From Bariatricus massiliensis (lineage in GTDB: Bacteria > Bacillota > Clostridia > Lachnospirales > Lachnospiraceae): a stretch of DNA of 64,000 nt. The DNA lies in contig NZ_LT574838.1 in assembly GCF_900086725.1 (NCBI RefSeq), forward strand, positions 186,001-250,000, in the 5' to 3' direction. The notes below the pieces were generated by a model. That model ran no database searches. It was not told the DNA's origin and saw only the letters and a list, made by a program, of their open reading frames with translations. The position numbers and the translations under genes were made by a program. Below are positions 55,809 to 63,190 of this stretch, one piece after another (positions within the stretch are counted from its first letter, which is position 1; each line of letters begins with the position of its first letter).

Positions 55809-56289
55809 ATGGCTGTTTTGACCGGAAAAAATGTATTAAAACCATATATTAAAAAAACAACTGGTTACATAAAATCTTTATTGTCATCCCAACATGTAGA
55901 AATGGACAATGGCAAGACTTTACAATTTACAATTGATGAAATTTCTAACATTTTAACCAACAAATTCTCATATAAACAAATAGGTAATACCGTATTGAAA
56001 TTTGAAAGCGGCGTACTTATGCAATAGGGTGCTGTAACTTTAGGCAAAGCAAGTTCTGCCGGAGGTATTGCTACTTCTACAGTTACTCTGGTAACTCCTT
56101 TTTGCAATAACCAATATCATATATTTCTCTCTCCTTACAATAATGGTAATGTTACAAATTCATATTGGGCCGGGGATGGCGGTGGTAATGACGCTAGAAC
56201 AACCAACAGTTTTCAAGTAGACTGTAAAAATCAAAGTACTATTATTTGAAATCAAATTTGTCTACTTCGCTATTGGAAGTTGGAAATAA
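55809..56289 (+). pseudogene. RBP array unit 2 (broken)
   Basis: It starts MAVLTGKNVLKPYIKKTTGY with the shared N-terminal module. A TAG stop at 56025-56027 interrupts the C-terminal part, which continues in frame (GAVTLGKASSAGGIATSTV...) and then needs a frame shift near 56250 to reach YFAIGSWK-stop at 56289, the ending seen in intact units (GRWK, GHWK). Confidence 0.8.
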
Positions 56290-56337
56290 TACCTTATCCC
56301 ATATTAATTAATCACTCGAAAGGAGGAGCCTTGAAAT

Positions 56338-56889
56338 ATGGCTATTATAGCAGGCAAAGAAATTCTAAGACCATATATTAAAAAGACGGCTGGATACATA
56401 AAGTCACTCATCTCTTCTCAACATGTAGAAATGAGTAATGGTACGACATTACAATCTACTATTGATAAAATTAACAACAATTTATCTTATGAGTCGGGTC
56501 AGATCGTAATGTCTGGAACTCCTGTTGGATGTACCGCTACCATTCTTGAATCCAATAGTCTCTATGTTAAAATAGGAAAATTAGTATTTTTCAATGCAGA
56601 ATTAACAATTGGAAACAATGGTACCAATCCAAATCTTACTGTTTCCATACCGTGTCTACCGTACAATACTAAAGTACATTCTACCTTTTCCGCTGGATAC
56701 CAAAATTGTGTTGTTAAAGCAAACGGAAGTGATAATAATACAGTATTGAAGGCTGGAGCATATGGGAATGGTAAAAATGTTTACCTTTCCTATTCAAGCG
56801 GCGGACGTGTTTGGACTGCATCACAAAAAGATATCATATCGGGCAGCGGAGCTATTTTGATAAGTGGATTTTATATCACAGACGAATAA
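56338..56889 (+). CDS. RBP array unit 3
   Basis: A 183-residue protein. It has the constant module MAIIAGKEILRPYIKKTAGY...SSQHVEMSNGTTLQSTID to about residue 50, then a variable beta-rich domain (VMSGTPVGCTATILESNSLY; LTVSIPCLPYNTKVHS). GGAGGAG site 11 nt before the start. Likely a receptor-binding tip protein; the C-terminal fold is not recognised. Confidence 0.75.
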   Translation: MAIIAGKEILRPYIKKTAGYIKSLISSQHVEMSNGTTLQSTIDKINNNLSYESGQIVMSGTPVGCTATILESNSLYVKIGKLVFFNAELTIGNNGTNPNLTVSIPCLPYNTKVHSTFSAGYQNCVVKANGSDNNTVLKAGAYGNGKNVYLSYSSGGRVWTASQKDIISGSGAILISGFYITDE

Positions 56890-56951
56890 TACATCGATAG
56901 TCCAAGCAATATTATAATTTCATATACAAAACAAAAAGGGGGGGACATAAA

Positions 56952-57482
56952 ATGTCCATTATAGCAGGAACAGAAATTGTAAAGCCATATGTAAAAAAAG
57001 CAGCCGGATATATTAAATCGCTATTATCCGCTCAACATGTGGCGATGAATAATGGAATGACACTACAATCCACTGTTGATGAGATAAATAATAATTTGTC
57101 CTTTTCTTATATTAAATCATCATATAGAACAGCTCTTTGGAAAGAATCTGGTACTGTACCTTTTGTTTTATCGGAAAAACAAGGAAATTGTTTTTCATTA
57201 GATTCCTCTGGGCAAGTTATTATTGGTGATAACGTCTCTGCAGTCAGAGTTTATGCGAGCGTTGGCTGCGGCAGTGGTACTAATAACAGAGCATGGGCAT
57301 ATTTAGTCCATAATAATACCGAAATAGATAACGGATTGGAATATGGGAATTACGCAATAATTAAATTAACTAATATAATATCAGTTAAAAAAAATGACAA
57401 AATAAGTATCACTTTTTATGAAACAAGAGGAATTTGTATTGACGGGTTATCTTGTAATTTAATTGTAGAAAAAATTTATTAA
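56952..57482 (+). CDS. RBP array unit 4
   Basis: A 176-residue protein with the constant module MSIIAGTEIVKPYVKKAAGY...SAQHVAMNNGMTLQSTVDEI, then a variable domain (YRTALWKESGTVPFVLSEKQ; AVRVYASVGCGSGTNNRAWA) resembling C1q/TNF-like jelly rolls in strand pattern. GGGGGG site just upstream. Ends with IVEKIY. Confidence 0.75.
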   Translation: MSIIAGTEIVKPYVKKAAGYIKSLLSAQHVAMNNGMTLQSTVDEINNNLSFSYIKSSYRTALWKESGTVPFVLSEKQGNCFSLDSSGQVIIGDNVSAVRVYASVGCGSGTNNRAWAYLVHNNTEIDNGLEYGNYAIIKLTNIISVKKNDKISITFYETRGICIDGLSCNLIVEKIY

Positions 57483-57531
57483 AACATAATAAAACGAGAA
57501 GTGAAACATCTAGAAAGAAGAGGCGCTAAAA

Positions 57532-57963
57532 ATGGCTATTTTGACCGGAAAAAATGTATTTAAACCATATATTAAAAAAACAACCGGATACATAAAATCT
57601 CTATTATCTTCTCAACATGTGGAAATGAAGGGTGGAAAAACATTACAGACTGCTGTCGATGAGATAAATAATAATTTAATTAGTATAAATAGCAATTTGC
57701 AGACCATGCTAAAATGTGCTGTACATAGCGATACTTACACAGTTGGTGGCAAATCTATTCGGAAGATTGACATTAGCAGCAAAATCCCCCGCACAGTTGA
57801 ATATGTAGCTGGATGGACCGCCGTTAGAACAGACAACCCATCATTGTACACAGCGACACTCAGTACATTCGGTGACATCACTGAACTTATCGTTACTAAC
57901 AGCGACACCAATAACAAGGATATTAGCCTTGTTGTTTATGTGTTATACAAAGACAAACTATAG
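57532..57963 (+). CDS. RBP array unit 5
   Basis: A 143-residue protein: constant module MAILTGKNVFKPYIKKTTGY...SSQHVEMKGGKTLQTAVDEI, a short linker (LISINSNLQTM) encoded by TATAAATAGCAATTTGC, which resembles the 16-bp inverted repeat at unit 6, then a variable domain (YTVGGKSIRKIDISSKIPRT). Its stop overlaps the stop of an antisense module (palindrome CTATAG). Confidence 0.75.
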   Translation: MAILTGKNVFKPYIKKTTGYIKSLLSSQHVEMKGGKTLQTAVDEINNNLISINSNLQTMLKCAVHSDTYTVGGKSIRKIDISSKIPRTVEYVAGWTAVRTDNPSLYTATLSTFGDITELIVTNSDTNNKDISLVVYVLYKDKL

Positions 57964-58180
57964 TTTTGTATTATTAAGAACTGTCATAAACATATAATAC
58001 CCAGTCATCTCCACTCCGCTCTCTTTTTTGATTTGCGTAAACTTGGTTCCCACTCTCAAATTGATTACACATCGCAGATTAGAATATATTGCACAAGGAA
58101 TAAGTATACACACTGGTGCCACCGAACAATTATTATACACTTGTAACATTGAAAGAAACTCCGTATTAAAAGGATATTTA
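57958..58180 (-). pseudogene. Antisense C-terminal RBP module (paired with unit 5)
   Basis: The minus strand from about 58180 encodes protein-like sequence YKYPFNTEFLSMLQVYNNCS...INLRVGTKFTQIKKESGVEM...FMTVLNNTKL, ending at 57958, tail-to-tail with unit 5. It lacks the constant N-terminal module and a start of its own. The plus strand of the same DNA also has an open frame (ICVNLVPTLKLITHRRLEYI), so the strand call is not certain. Confidence 0.45.
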
Positions 58181-58288
58181 TATTATGCCTTATCAAATTA
58201 ATGAATGGGATTTTCTACTTTTATGATGAATGATATAAATAAAACTTCATGTTTTAGAAATTAACATTTGAAATGGGGTGATTGATAT

Positions 58289-58786
58289 ATGTCTATATTG
58301 ACTGAAAAACAAATATTGAAGCCATATATTAAAAAGGCAACCGGATACATAAAATCTTTATTATCTGCTCAGCATGTTGAAATGAATAATGGTATAACAT
58401 TACAATCCACGGTTGACCAGATAAATAATAATTTAACTTTATTAAATAGCAATTTAGGTGCCGGGGGAATCGTGGAATCCGGCAACGGTTACGTGCGTTA
58501 TAGAGATGGCACACAACTATGCTGGACAGCCAAGAGCGCAACATACAATTACAGCACAGCATACGGTTCCGTATATCACACCGGAATTCAATACTTCGAG
58601 TTTGCAAAGGCATTCATCACCAGACCTTCAATAACCGCTTCTGCCGGTTCCGCCGGCCTAACATATGTGGCGAGTATACGAGTATCCAGTGACTGGAAAT
58701 CTGTAGGATTAATATTCTGCAACCCTGCAAGCACGTCAGGGTTGTTAACTGATATCAGCATTATAGCGGTCGGCCGCTGGAAGTAA
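58289..58786 (+). CDS. RBP array unit 6
   Basis: A 165-residue protein: constant module MSILTEKQILKPYIKKATGY...SAQHVEMNNGITLQSTVDQI, then LLNSNLGAGGIVESGNGYVRY and a variable domain ending DISIIAVGRWK. The linker is encoded by TTAAATAGCAATTTAG, which recurs inverted at 59087-59102. Together with the antisense module downstream it forms a convergent pair, as in invertible fibre segments. Confidence 0.8.
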   Translation: MSILTEKQILKPYIKKATGYIKSLLSAQHVEMNNGITLQSTVDQINNNLTLLNSNLGAGGIVESGNGYVRYRDGTQLCWTAKSATYNYSTAYGSVYHTGIQYFEFAKAFITRPSITASAGSAGLTYVASIRVSSDWKSVGLIFCNPASTSGLLTDISIIAVGRWK

Positions 58787-59102
58787 TTTATAGCTTACTC
58801 AACGTACCATTCGGCACAAGAAACAATGTATCCTCCGCACTGTACTTGGATATTCGTGCCTTTGAAGAACCCTACTTTCCCTGTGGATGGAGTTATGACA
58901 CGAAATAGTCCCCGGTCTGTCCACGGAATACAGCAACCGCTTGGACATAGGAATCTGGTCTGTCAGATGTAGTAAGGTTGGCTATAGCTCCGTCAACAGA
59001 CGATACACCATTCATTATTTGGAGGATGCGATGATTACCGCATCGGGTCAGCTTGGCACCGTTTCCCAAGTCTATAATATCGAGAACTAAATTGCTATTT
59101 AA
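58442..59102. repeat. Candidate invertible segment bounded by a 16-bp inverted repeat
   Basis: TTAAATAGCAATTTAG at 58442-58457 occurs as its exact reverse complement at 59087-59102. The segment between holds two C-terminal modules in opposite directions with adjacent stops. Inversion would fuse the constant N-terminus of unit 6, in frame at the linker, to the other module. No invertase gene is seen in the window. Confidence 0.6.
58795..59102 (-). pseudogene. Antisense C-terminal RBP module (paired with unit 6)
   Basis: Minus-strand reading from the inverted repeat gives LDIIDLGNGAKLTRCGNHRI...ANLTTSDRPDSYVQAVAVFR, then, after a one-base shift near 58918, RVITPSTGKVGFFKGTNIQV...YIVSCAEWYVE-stop at 58795. 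It is clearly protein-like and typical of tail-fibre ends, has no start codon or constant module, and carries one frameshift. It is a silent or decayed alternative C-terminus. Confidence 0.75.
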
Positions 59103-59280
59103 CTCTCTAATTAATTTAAATTTCAGAATTTATAATATATTCTCATTAAAAATATATATTCACTTTAAGCATATAAAATATGACAATACAATAAAACCTC
59201 CGAGTTTATATACCTGACCGTTGGAAATAGATTAAACTTTAATTCTTAGAAAGTAACATTTGAAATGAGGTGATTCAAAT

Positions 59281-59748
59281 TTGTCCATATTGACTGGAAA
59301 ACAAGTACTAAAGCCATACATCAAAAAAGCAACTGGATACATAAAATCTTTATTGTCCTCTCAACATGTGGAAATGAATGATGGAAAAACATTGCAATCC
59401 GCTGTTGATGAAATAAATAATAATCTAAATGCTATGTCTTATGAGAGGTTAAGCATAGGCAAATGGCTATTAAAAAAATATAGTGACGGTAGTTGTGAGA
59501 TGAGGGCAACTTTTGAGTACATTGACGCAAGCACAGACTATGTGCAGCATATAGAAATGCTCCCGATACAACTGATTTGGAAGCAAAATGCTTTTCTGAA
59601 TTCAACTGGGCAAGGAGGATATGCTAAAAATGTTTCGCCTTATGATAATACCTCTTTGATGGACAGGGTCAACATTACTTATCGTAATTCGTCTTCTAAT
59701 TCAATAAAAAGTCAAATTGTTGTATATGTATATGGACATTGGAAATGA
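59281..59748 (+). CDS. RBP array unit 7
   Basis: A 155-residue protein with a TTG start preceded by GAGGTGATTC; constant module SILTGKQVLKPYIKKATGYI...SSQHVEMNDGKTLQSAVDEI, then a variable domain (YERLSIGKWLLKKYSDGSCE) ending IVVYVYGHWK. Just upstream (59215-59230) a stray GACCGTTGGAAATAG encodes RWK-stop, the end of a lost unit. Confidence 0.75.
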   Translation: MSILTGKQVLKPYIKKATGYIKSLLSSQHVEMNDGKTLQSAVDEINNNLNAMSYERLSIGKWLLKKYSDGSCEMRATFEYIDASTDYVQHIEMLPIQLIWKQNAFLNSTGQGGYAKNVSPYDNTSLMDRVNITYRNSSSNSIKSQIVVYVYGHWK

Positions 59749-59756
59749 TGCATAAC

Positions 59757-59970
59757 TGTAGTTTGTATTTTACGATTCTGAATATGTAAGATGTAGCCTG
59801 AATTGTTGTGCGTAGCATATATGCTGCTGGGACAATGCCCATTGCGTAGCCAGCAGGGCGGCTACCAGATACTCCAAAGAGGAATGTAACCCCGCCTGTT
59901 GCACAATTATAAAATCCTTTACCGCCCTCAAGAGTAGCACTTGAAGAAACTCAACATTAATAAAATTCTT
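59757..59970 (-). pseudogene. Antisense C-terminal RBP module (paired with unit 7)
   Basis: One minus-strand frame encodes VSSSATLEGGKGFYNCATGG...VTFLFGVSGSRPAGYAMGIV...AYMLRTTIQATSYIFRIV, a plausible fibre tip sequence. It lacks a constant module, start and clear stop, and runs into the antisense of unit 7. The other long minus-strand frame here (59770-60039) is less protein-like. Taken as a relic inverted module. Confidence 0.55.
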
Positions 59971-60060
59971 ACATCCTAAAATAACAAGAATACATAATCG
60001 TTGGAAATAGGTTAAACTACAAGTTTTAAAAATTAACATTTGAAATGAGGTGATTTAAAT

Positions 60061-60558
60061 TTGTCCATATTAACTGGAAAACAAGTATTAAAACCGTATA
60101 TCAAAAAAACAACCGGATACATAAAATCTCTATTATCCGCTCAGCATGTTGAAATGAATAACGGCATAACATTACAATCTGCTGTTGATGAGATAAATAA
60201 TAATTTGACTACTTTAAATTCTTATGATCTAAATGTCCCTGTGGTTATTGGATATCGTAACAATAAGCCAGTGTATAAACTTATAAAACAGTTTCCTTCC
60301 ACAACTTATAATTTAAGCATTAACGGAGAAATAAAAATCAGCATACCAGAAATAGTAGGTAAACAGCTAATAGGATATACTTCAAATCTATTTGCTAGTT
60401 ACGGTTGTTACATGCTTCCGTATGCTTCTGCCCCCAATAGATATCCCACTACATTAGTTCGTCATTTATACACAACTGCCGACGCATATGCCAGTTATCA
60501 TAACAATGGAGAAAACTGGGCAAATTGGACGCTCGAAATTGTAATATATTATGTGTAG
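60061..60558 (+). CDS. RBP array unit 8
   Basis: A 165-residue protein with a TTG start and GAGGTGATTT upstream; constant module SILTGKQVLKPYIKKTTGYI...SAQHVEMNNGITLQSAVDEI; variable domain (YDLNVPVVIGYRNNKPVYKL; FPSTTYNLSINGEIKISIPE). The upstream 50 bp are nearly identical to those of unit 7, including a stray RWK-stop end (near 60000-60015). Confidence 0.75.
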   Translation: MSILTGKQVLKPYIKKTTGYIKSLLSAQHVEMNNGITLQSAVDEINNNLTTLNSYDLNVPVVIGYRNNKPVYKLIKQFPSTTYNLSINGEIKISIPEIVGKQLIGYTSNLFASYGCYMLPYASAPNRYPTTLVRHLYTTADAYASYHNNGENWANWTLEIVIYYV

Positions 60559-60605
60559 ACAACAAAGATAGGAAGTAAAACATCTAGAAAGACGAGGAAC
60601 TCCAA

Positions 60606-61178
60606 ATGGCAGTTTTGGCCGAAAAACAAGTATTAAAACCATATATCAAAAAAGCAGCTGGATACATAAAATCCTTATTATCCGCTCAGCATGTAGAAAT
60701 GAATAACGGTATAACATTACAGTCCGCTGTTGATGAGATTCATAATAACTTATATGAAACAAAAAAGAAAATGAGCGTTTTAAGTATAGACACTCAGACA
60801 ACAATTACTCACCCAACTGCTTGGGGAATTACAATAGTACCCTTTAGAGAAGAAACCATAAATACGGATACTTCTCTTTTCACCTTTGATACTGCCTTAC
60901 ATGGTATTGTTATAAACAAAAATGCCGCCATTAAAATTAATGGTTATTTCTTTTCGCTTGATAACGGACTCTATACTATGCCTACGATTAATGGAAGCTA
61001 TGCTCGAACTTATGCGTCAGGAGTAAATGATACTTATCTAGGTGGATACACGGCAACATTTGAAGTGTATGCTAAAGTGTCTAAAAATGATAAAATACAA
61101 CTTGGTTTTGGCAAAAAGCAATCTATAACAACATCAATTTATGGGCAATTATGTGTAGAACTTATTGAGGCTTTATAA
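60606..61178 (+). CDS. RBP array unit 9
   Basis: A 190-residue protein: constant module MAVLAEKQVLKPYIKKAAGY...SAQHVEMNNGITLQSAVDEI; variable domain with the strand pattern of C1q-like tips (TQTTITHPTAWGITIVPFRE; TFEVYAKVSKNDKIQLGFGK). The leader AAAACATCTAGAAAGACGAGG matches those of units 2 and 5, so units fall into two leader classes. Confidence 0.75.
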   Translation: MAVLAEKQVLKPYIKKAAGYIKSLLSAQHVEMNNGITLQSAVDEIHNNLYETKKKMSVLSIDTQTTITHPTAWGITIVPFREETINTDTSLFTFDTALHGIVINKNAAIKINGYFFSLDNGLYTMPTINGSYARTYASGVNDTYLGGYTATFEVYAKVSKNDKIQLGFGKKQSITTSIYGQLCVELIEAL

Positions 61179-61244
61179 GTTCCACGGTATATAGTATCAC
61201 TTGAATTATTATTTCTCTCCCACTAAATGAAAGGATCAATTCCC

Positions 61245-61856
61245 ATGATAAACAACGACACTAATCTTCTTCTCTCCATGTTGGAAGGTCACGATGCAGT
61301 GGAAGTGGCCACCGTCCTTCTCTGCATCCTCATCCTTACTGTCATGGTCTGGAAGATAAAACAAAAAATTAACCAATATCTCACCTCCCGTCTCCAACAC
61401 ATGGAGGAGGAAGCACAGGAAAAGCAAAAGCTCTTCTCTTTAATAGAAAAATGTGAAAACCGCATTACTGAACTGGAGAACAGGCAGGCCATAGACTCCA
61501 GTCAATCTGACATTTACATTCAGACGCTGAAAGAATCTATAGAAAATCTATCCAAGCAAGTCACACAAATCAGTCAAAAGCTCGATTCCACCAATCTGGA
61601 ACTTCTCAATCAAAAAAAGGAATCCAACGAAACAAAGGTAAACGAACTGCGGGACCGGCTTCTGCAAGGTTACCGCTACTACACATGCGCTTCCACCAAT
61701 CCGTCCCGCACATGGAATGAGATGGAGGCAGACGCATTCTGGAAGATGTTCCGGGATTATGAAAACAGGGGTGGAAATGGTTACATGCACACAGATGTGG
61801 AGCCTGCAATGAGAAAACTGCCTATAACGAAACTATTTGACGAAGCCAAAGAATAA
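61245..61856 (+). CDS. Single-pass membrane coiled-coil protein, lysis-associated
   Basis: A 203-residue protein from the ATG at 61245, with AAAGGA upstream. A membrane helix lies at about residues 19-36 (VEVATVLLCILILTVMVW), followed by a long coiled coil (about 45-130) and a soluble C-terminal part (YRYYTCASTNPSRTWNEMEA, HTDVEPAMRKLPI). The layout resembles phage holin-accessory proteins such as XhlA/BhlA but is longer. It sits 10 nt before the amidase, so a role in release or anchoring is likely. Confidence 0.65.
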   Translation: MINNDTNLLLSMLEGHDAVEVATVLLCILILTVMVWKIKQKINQYLTSRLQHMEEEAQEKQKLFSLIEKCENRITELENRQAIDSSQSDIYIQTLKESIENLSKQVTQISQKLDSTNLELLNQKKESNETKVNELRDRLLQGYRYYTCASTNPSRTWNEMEADAFWKMFRDYENRGGNGYMHTDVEPAMRKLPITKLFDEAKE

Positions 61857-61866
61857 GGAGGTCATT

Positions 61867-62916
61867 ATGGCATCATATAACATACACGCAGGGCATTGCC
61901 CACAAGGAAACGGCGCTTCCGGAGCGGTCGGTATTTTAAAAGAATCTGTCGAAGACCGTCTGGTCAAAGACGAGGTAATCCGCCTATTGAGGAATGAAGG
62001 ACATACCGTCTACGATTGTACCGTCAATTACAACACAACTCAGACAGGCTGTCTCAGAGGTATCGTCAACATGTGTAACCAACATACGGTAGCACTTGAT
62101 GTAAGCATACACTTGAACAGCGGCCGGAACGATTATTCTGGTGATGGGAGTACAGGCGGAACTGAAGTGTTCAACTATGACACCCGCACAAAAGCTATTT
62201 CAGACCGTATCTGCCACAATATCAGTTCCACCCTCGGCATCCGCAACCGTGGCACCAAATATTCCAAAAATCTCTATGTACTAAATAGTACTAAAAATCT
62301 TGCTATTCTTATTGAATGTTGCTTTGTTGACGACAAAGACGATACAGACAGATGGGATTATCGAAAATGCGCACAGGCTATTGTAGAGGGAATCTTAGGG
62401 CGCACCATTTCCCCCTCCTCCTCTTCATCTAACACTTCCGTAAGCGCTCCAACTATTTCTTCCAATTCTGGCACTTCATCCGAAATTCAAGTAAAATATC
62501 AGGCTTACGCAAACGGCAGATGGTGGGCTGATATTACCAATTACAATACTAGCAATTCCGACGGATATGCAGGCGTCATCGGGGTGCCCATTATGGCTCT
62601 TCGCGCGAACACAGTGGGTAAACCGGAAGTTTGCGGTTATCTCGAATATCGGGCACACAGCCTGAACGGCGGATGGTTCAACTGGCAGCGCGATCGGCAA
62701 AAGGACTCCGCCGGTGAAAACTTTGCGGGTAACTGCCGCACAAAGCTAGATGGACTACAGATGCGTCTCATTTCCTGCCCCGGACATGATGTACACTACC
62801 GTGTCCATACAATAGGAAAAGGCTGGCTCCCATGGGTGACCGGATACGGCAGCGGAGCCGACGGATATGCCGGTTGGTATGGATATCCCATAGACGCAGT
62901 TCAAATTTATGTGTAA
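61867..62916 (+). CDS. N-acetylmuramoyl-L-alanine amidase with ChW-like repeats
   Basis: A 349-residue endolysin from the ATG at 61867, behind AAGGAGG. Residues 1-180 form an Amidase_3 domain with zinc ligands HAGHCP (His), DVSIHLNSG (His) and the catalytic Glu in LIECCFVDD. A Ser-rich linker (about 182-205) leads to two or more ChW-type repeats (YANGRWWADITNY...DGYAGVIGVPI; HTIGKGWLPWVTGYG...DGYAGWYGYPIDAV), which bind cell-wall polymers in Clostridia. It cuts peptidoglycan cross-bridge stems, releasing particles. Confidence 0.92.
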   Translation: MASYNIHAGHCPQGNGASGAVGILKESVEDRLVKDEVIRLLRNEGHTVYDCTVNYNTTQTGCLRGIVNMCNQHTVALDVSIHLNSGRNDYSGDGSTGGTEVFNYDTRTKAISDRICHNISSTLGIRNRGTKYSKNLYVLNSTKNLAILIECCFVDDKDDTDRWDYRKCAQAIVEGILGRTISPSSSSSNTSVSAPTISSNSGTSSEIQVKYQAYANGRWWADITNYNTSNSDGYAGVIGVPIMALRANTVGKPEVCGYLEYRAHSLNGGWFNWQRDRQKDSAGENFAGNCRTKLDGLQMRLISCPGHDVHYRVHTIGKGWLPWVTGYGSGADGYAGWYGYPIDAVQIYV

Positions 62917-62917
62917 T

Positions 62918-62951
62918 GGGGACAGGTCCCAACGCGTTGGGACCTGTCCCC
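62918..62951. repeat. 34-bp perfect palindrome after the amidase gene
   Basis: GGGGACAGGTCCC and its complement flank the centre AACGCGTT. It begins just past the amidase stop and could act as a terminator, although the T-run is poor. A related imperfect palindrome lies at 63140-63173 (GGGGACGGGTCCC...GGGGACTGTCCCC), which suggests a dispersed repeat family. Confidence 0.8.
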
Positions 62952-63046
62952 CTCTACAATTCCAAAAATATTCCGACTACTCAACTCTTCCTCTCTCCCT
63001 GCAGCTTTCCTCTACACATTGTGTGCATCCCTCGGAGGTTTTTTGT

Positions 63047-63082
63047 CACAAAAAATCTCCAGCCACATCATCGTGGCCGGAG
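63047..63082 (-). terminator. Terminator of aspS
   Basis: A stem CTCCGGCCAC/GTGGCTGGAG with a 6-nt loop, followed on the minus strand by ATTTTTTG; a standard intrinsic terminator about 110 nt past the aspS stop. Confidence 0.85.
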
Positions 63083-63190
63083 ACGAATTATATAACATCC
63101 TATGTTTTGAATTGTCTGAATATTCCCAGATTTGTCGACGGGGACGGGTCCCAATGCATCGGGGACTGTCCCCAATGCGTCCCCAACGAG

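Noticed and set aside
59770..60039. Long minus-strand frame as a gene
   Set aside because: No ribosome site and poor protein character; a neighbouring minus frame (ATLEGGKGFYNCATGG) is more convincing as a fibre tip.
55169..61178. Diversity-generating retroelement
   Set aside because: No reverse transcriptase, no template/variable repeat pair and no adenine-biased substitutions were seen; variation is by whole-module replacement.
17672..62916. Ordinary complete prophage
   Set aside because: No terminase, portal, capsid, protease, replication or active integrase gene is visible, and no att duplication was found.
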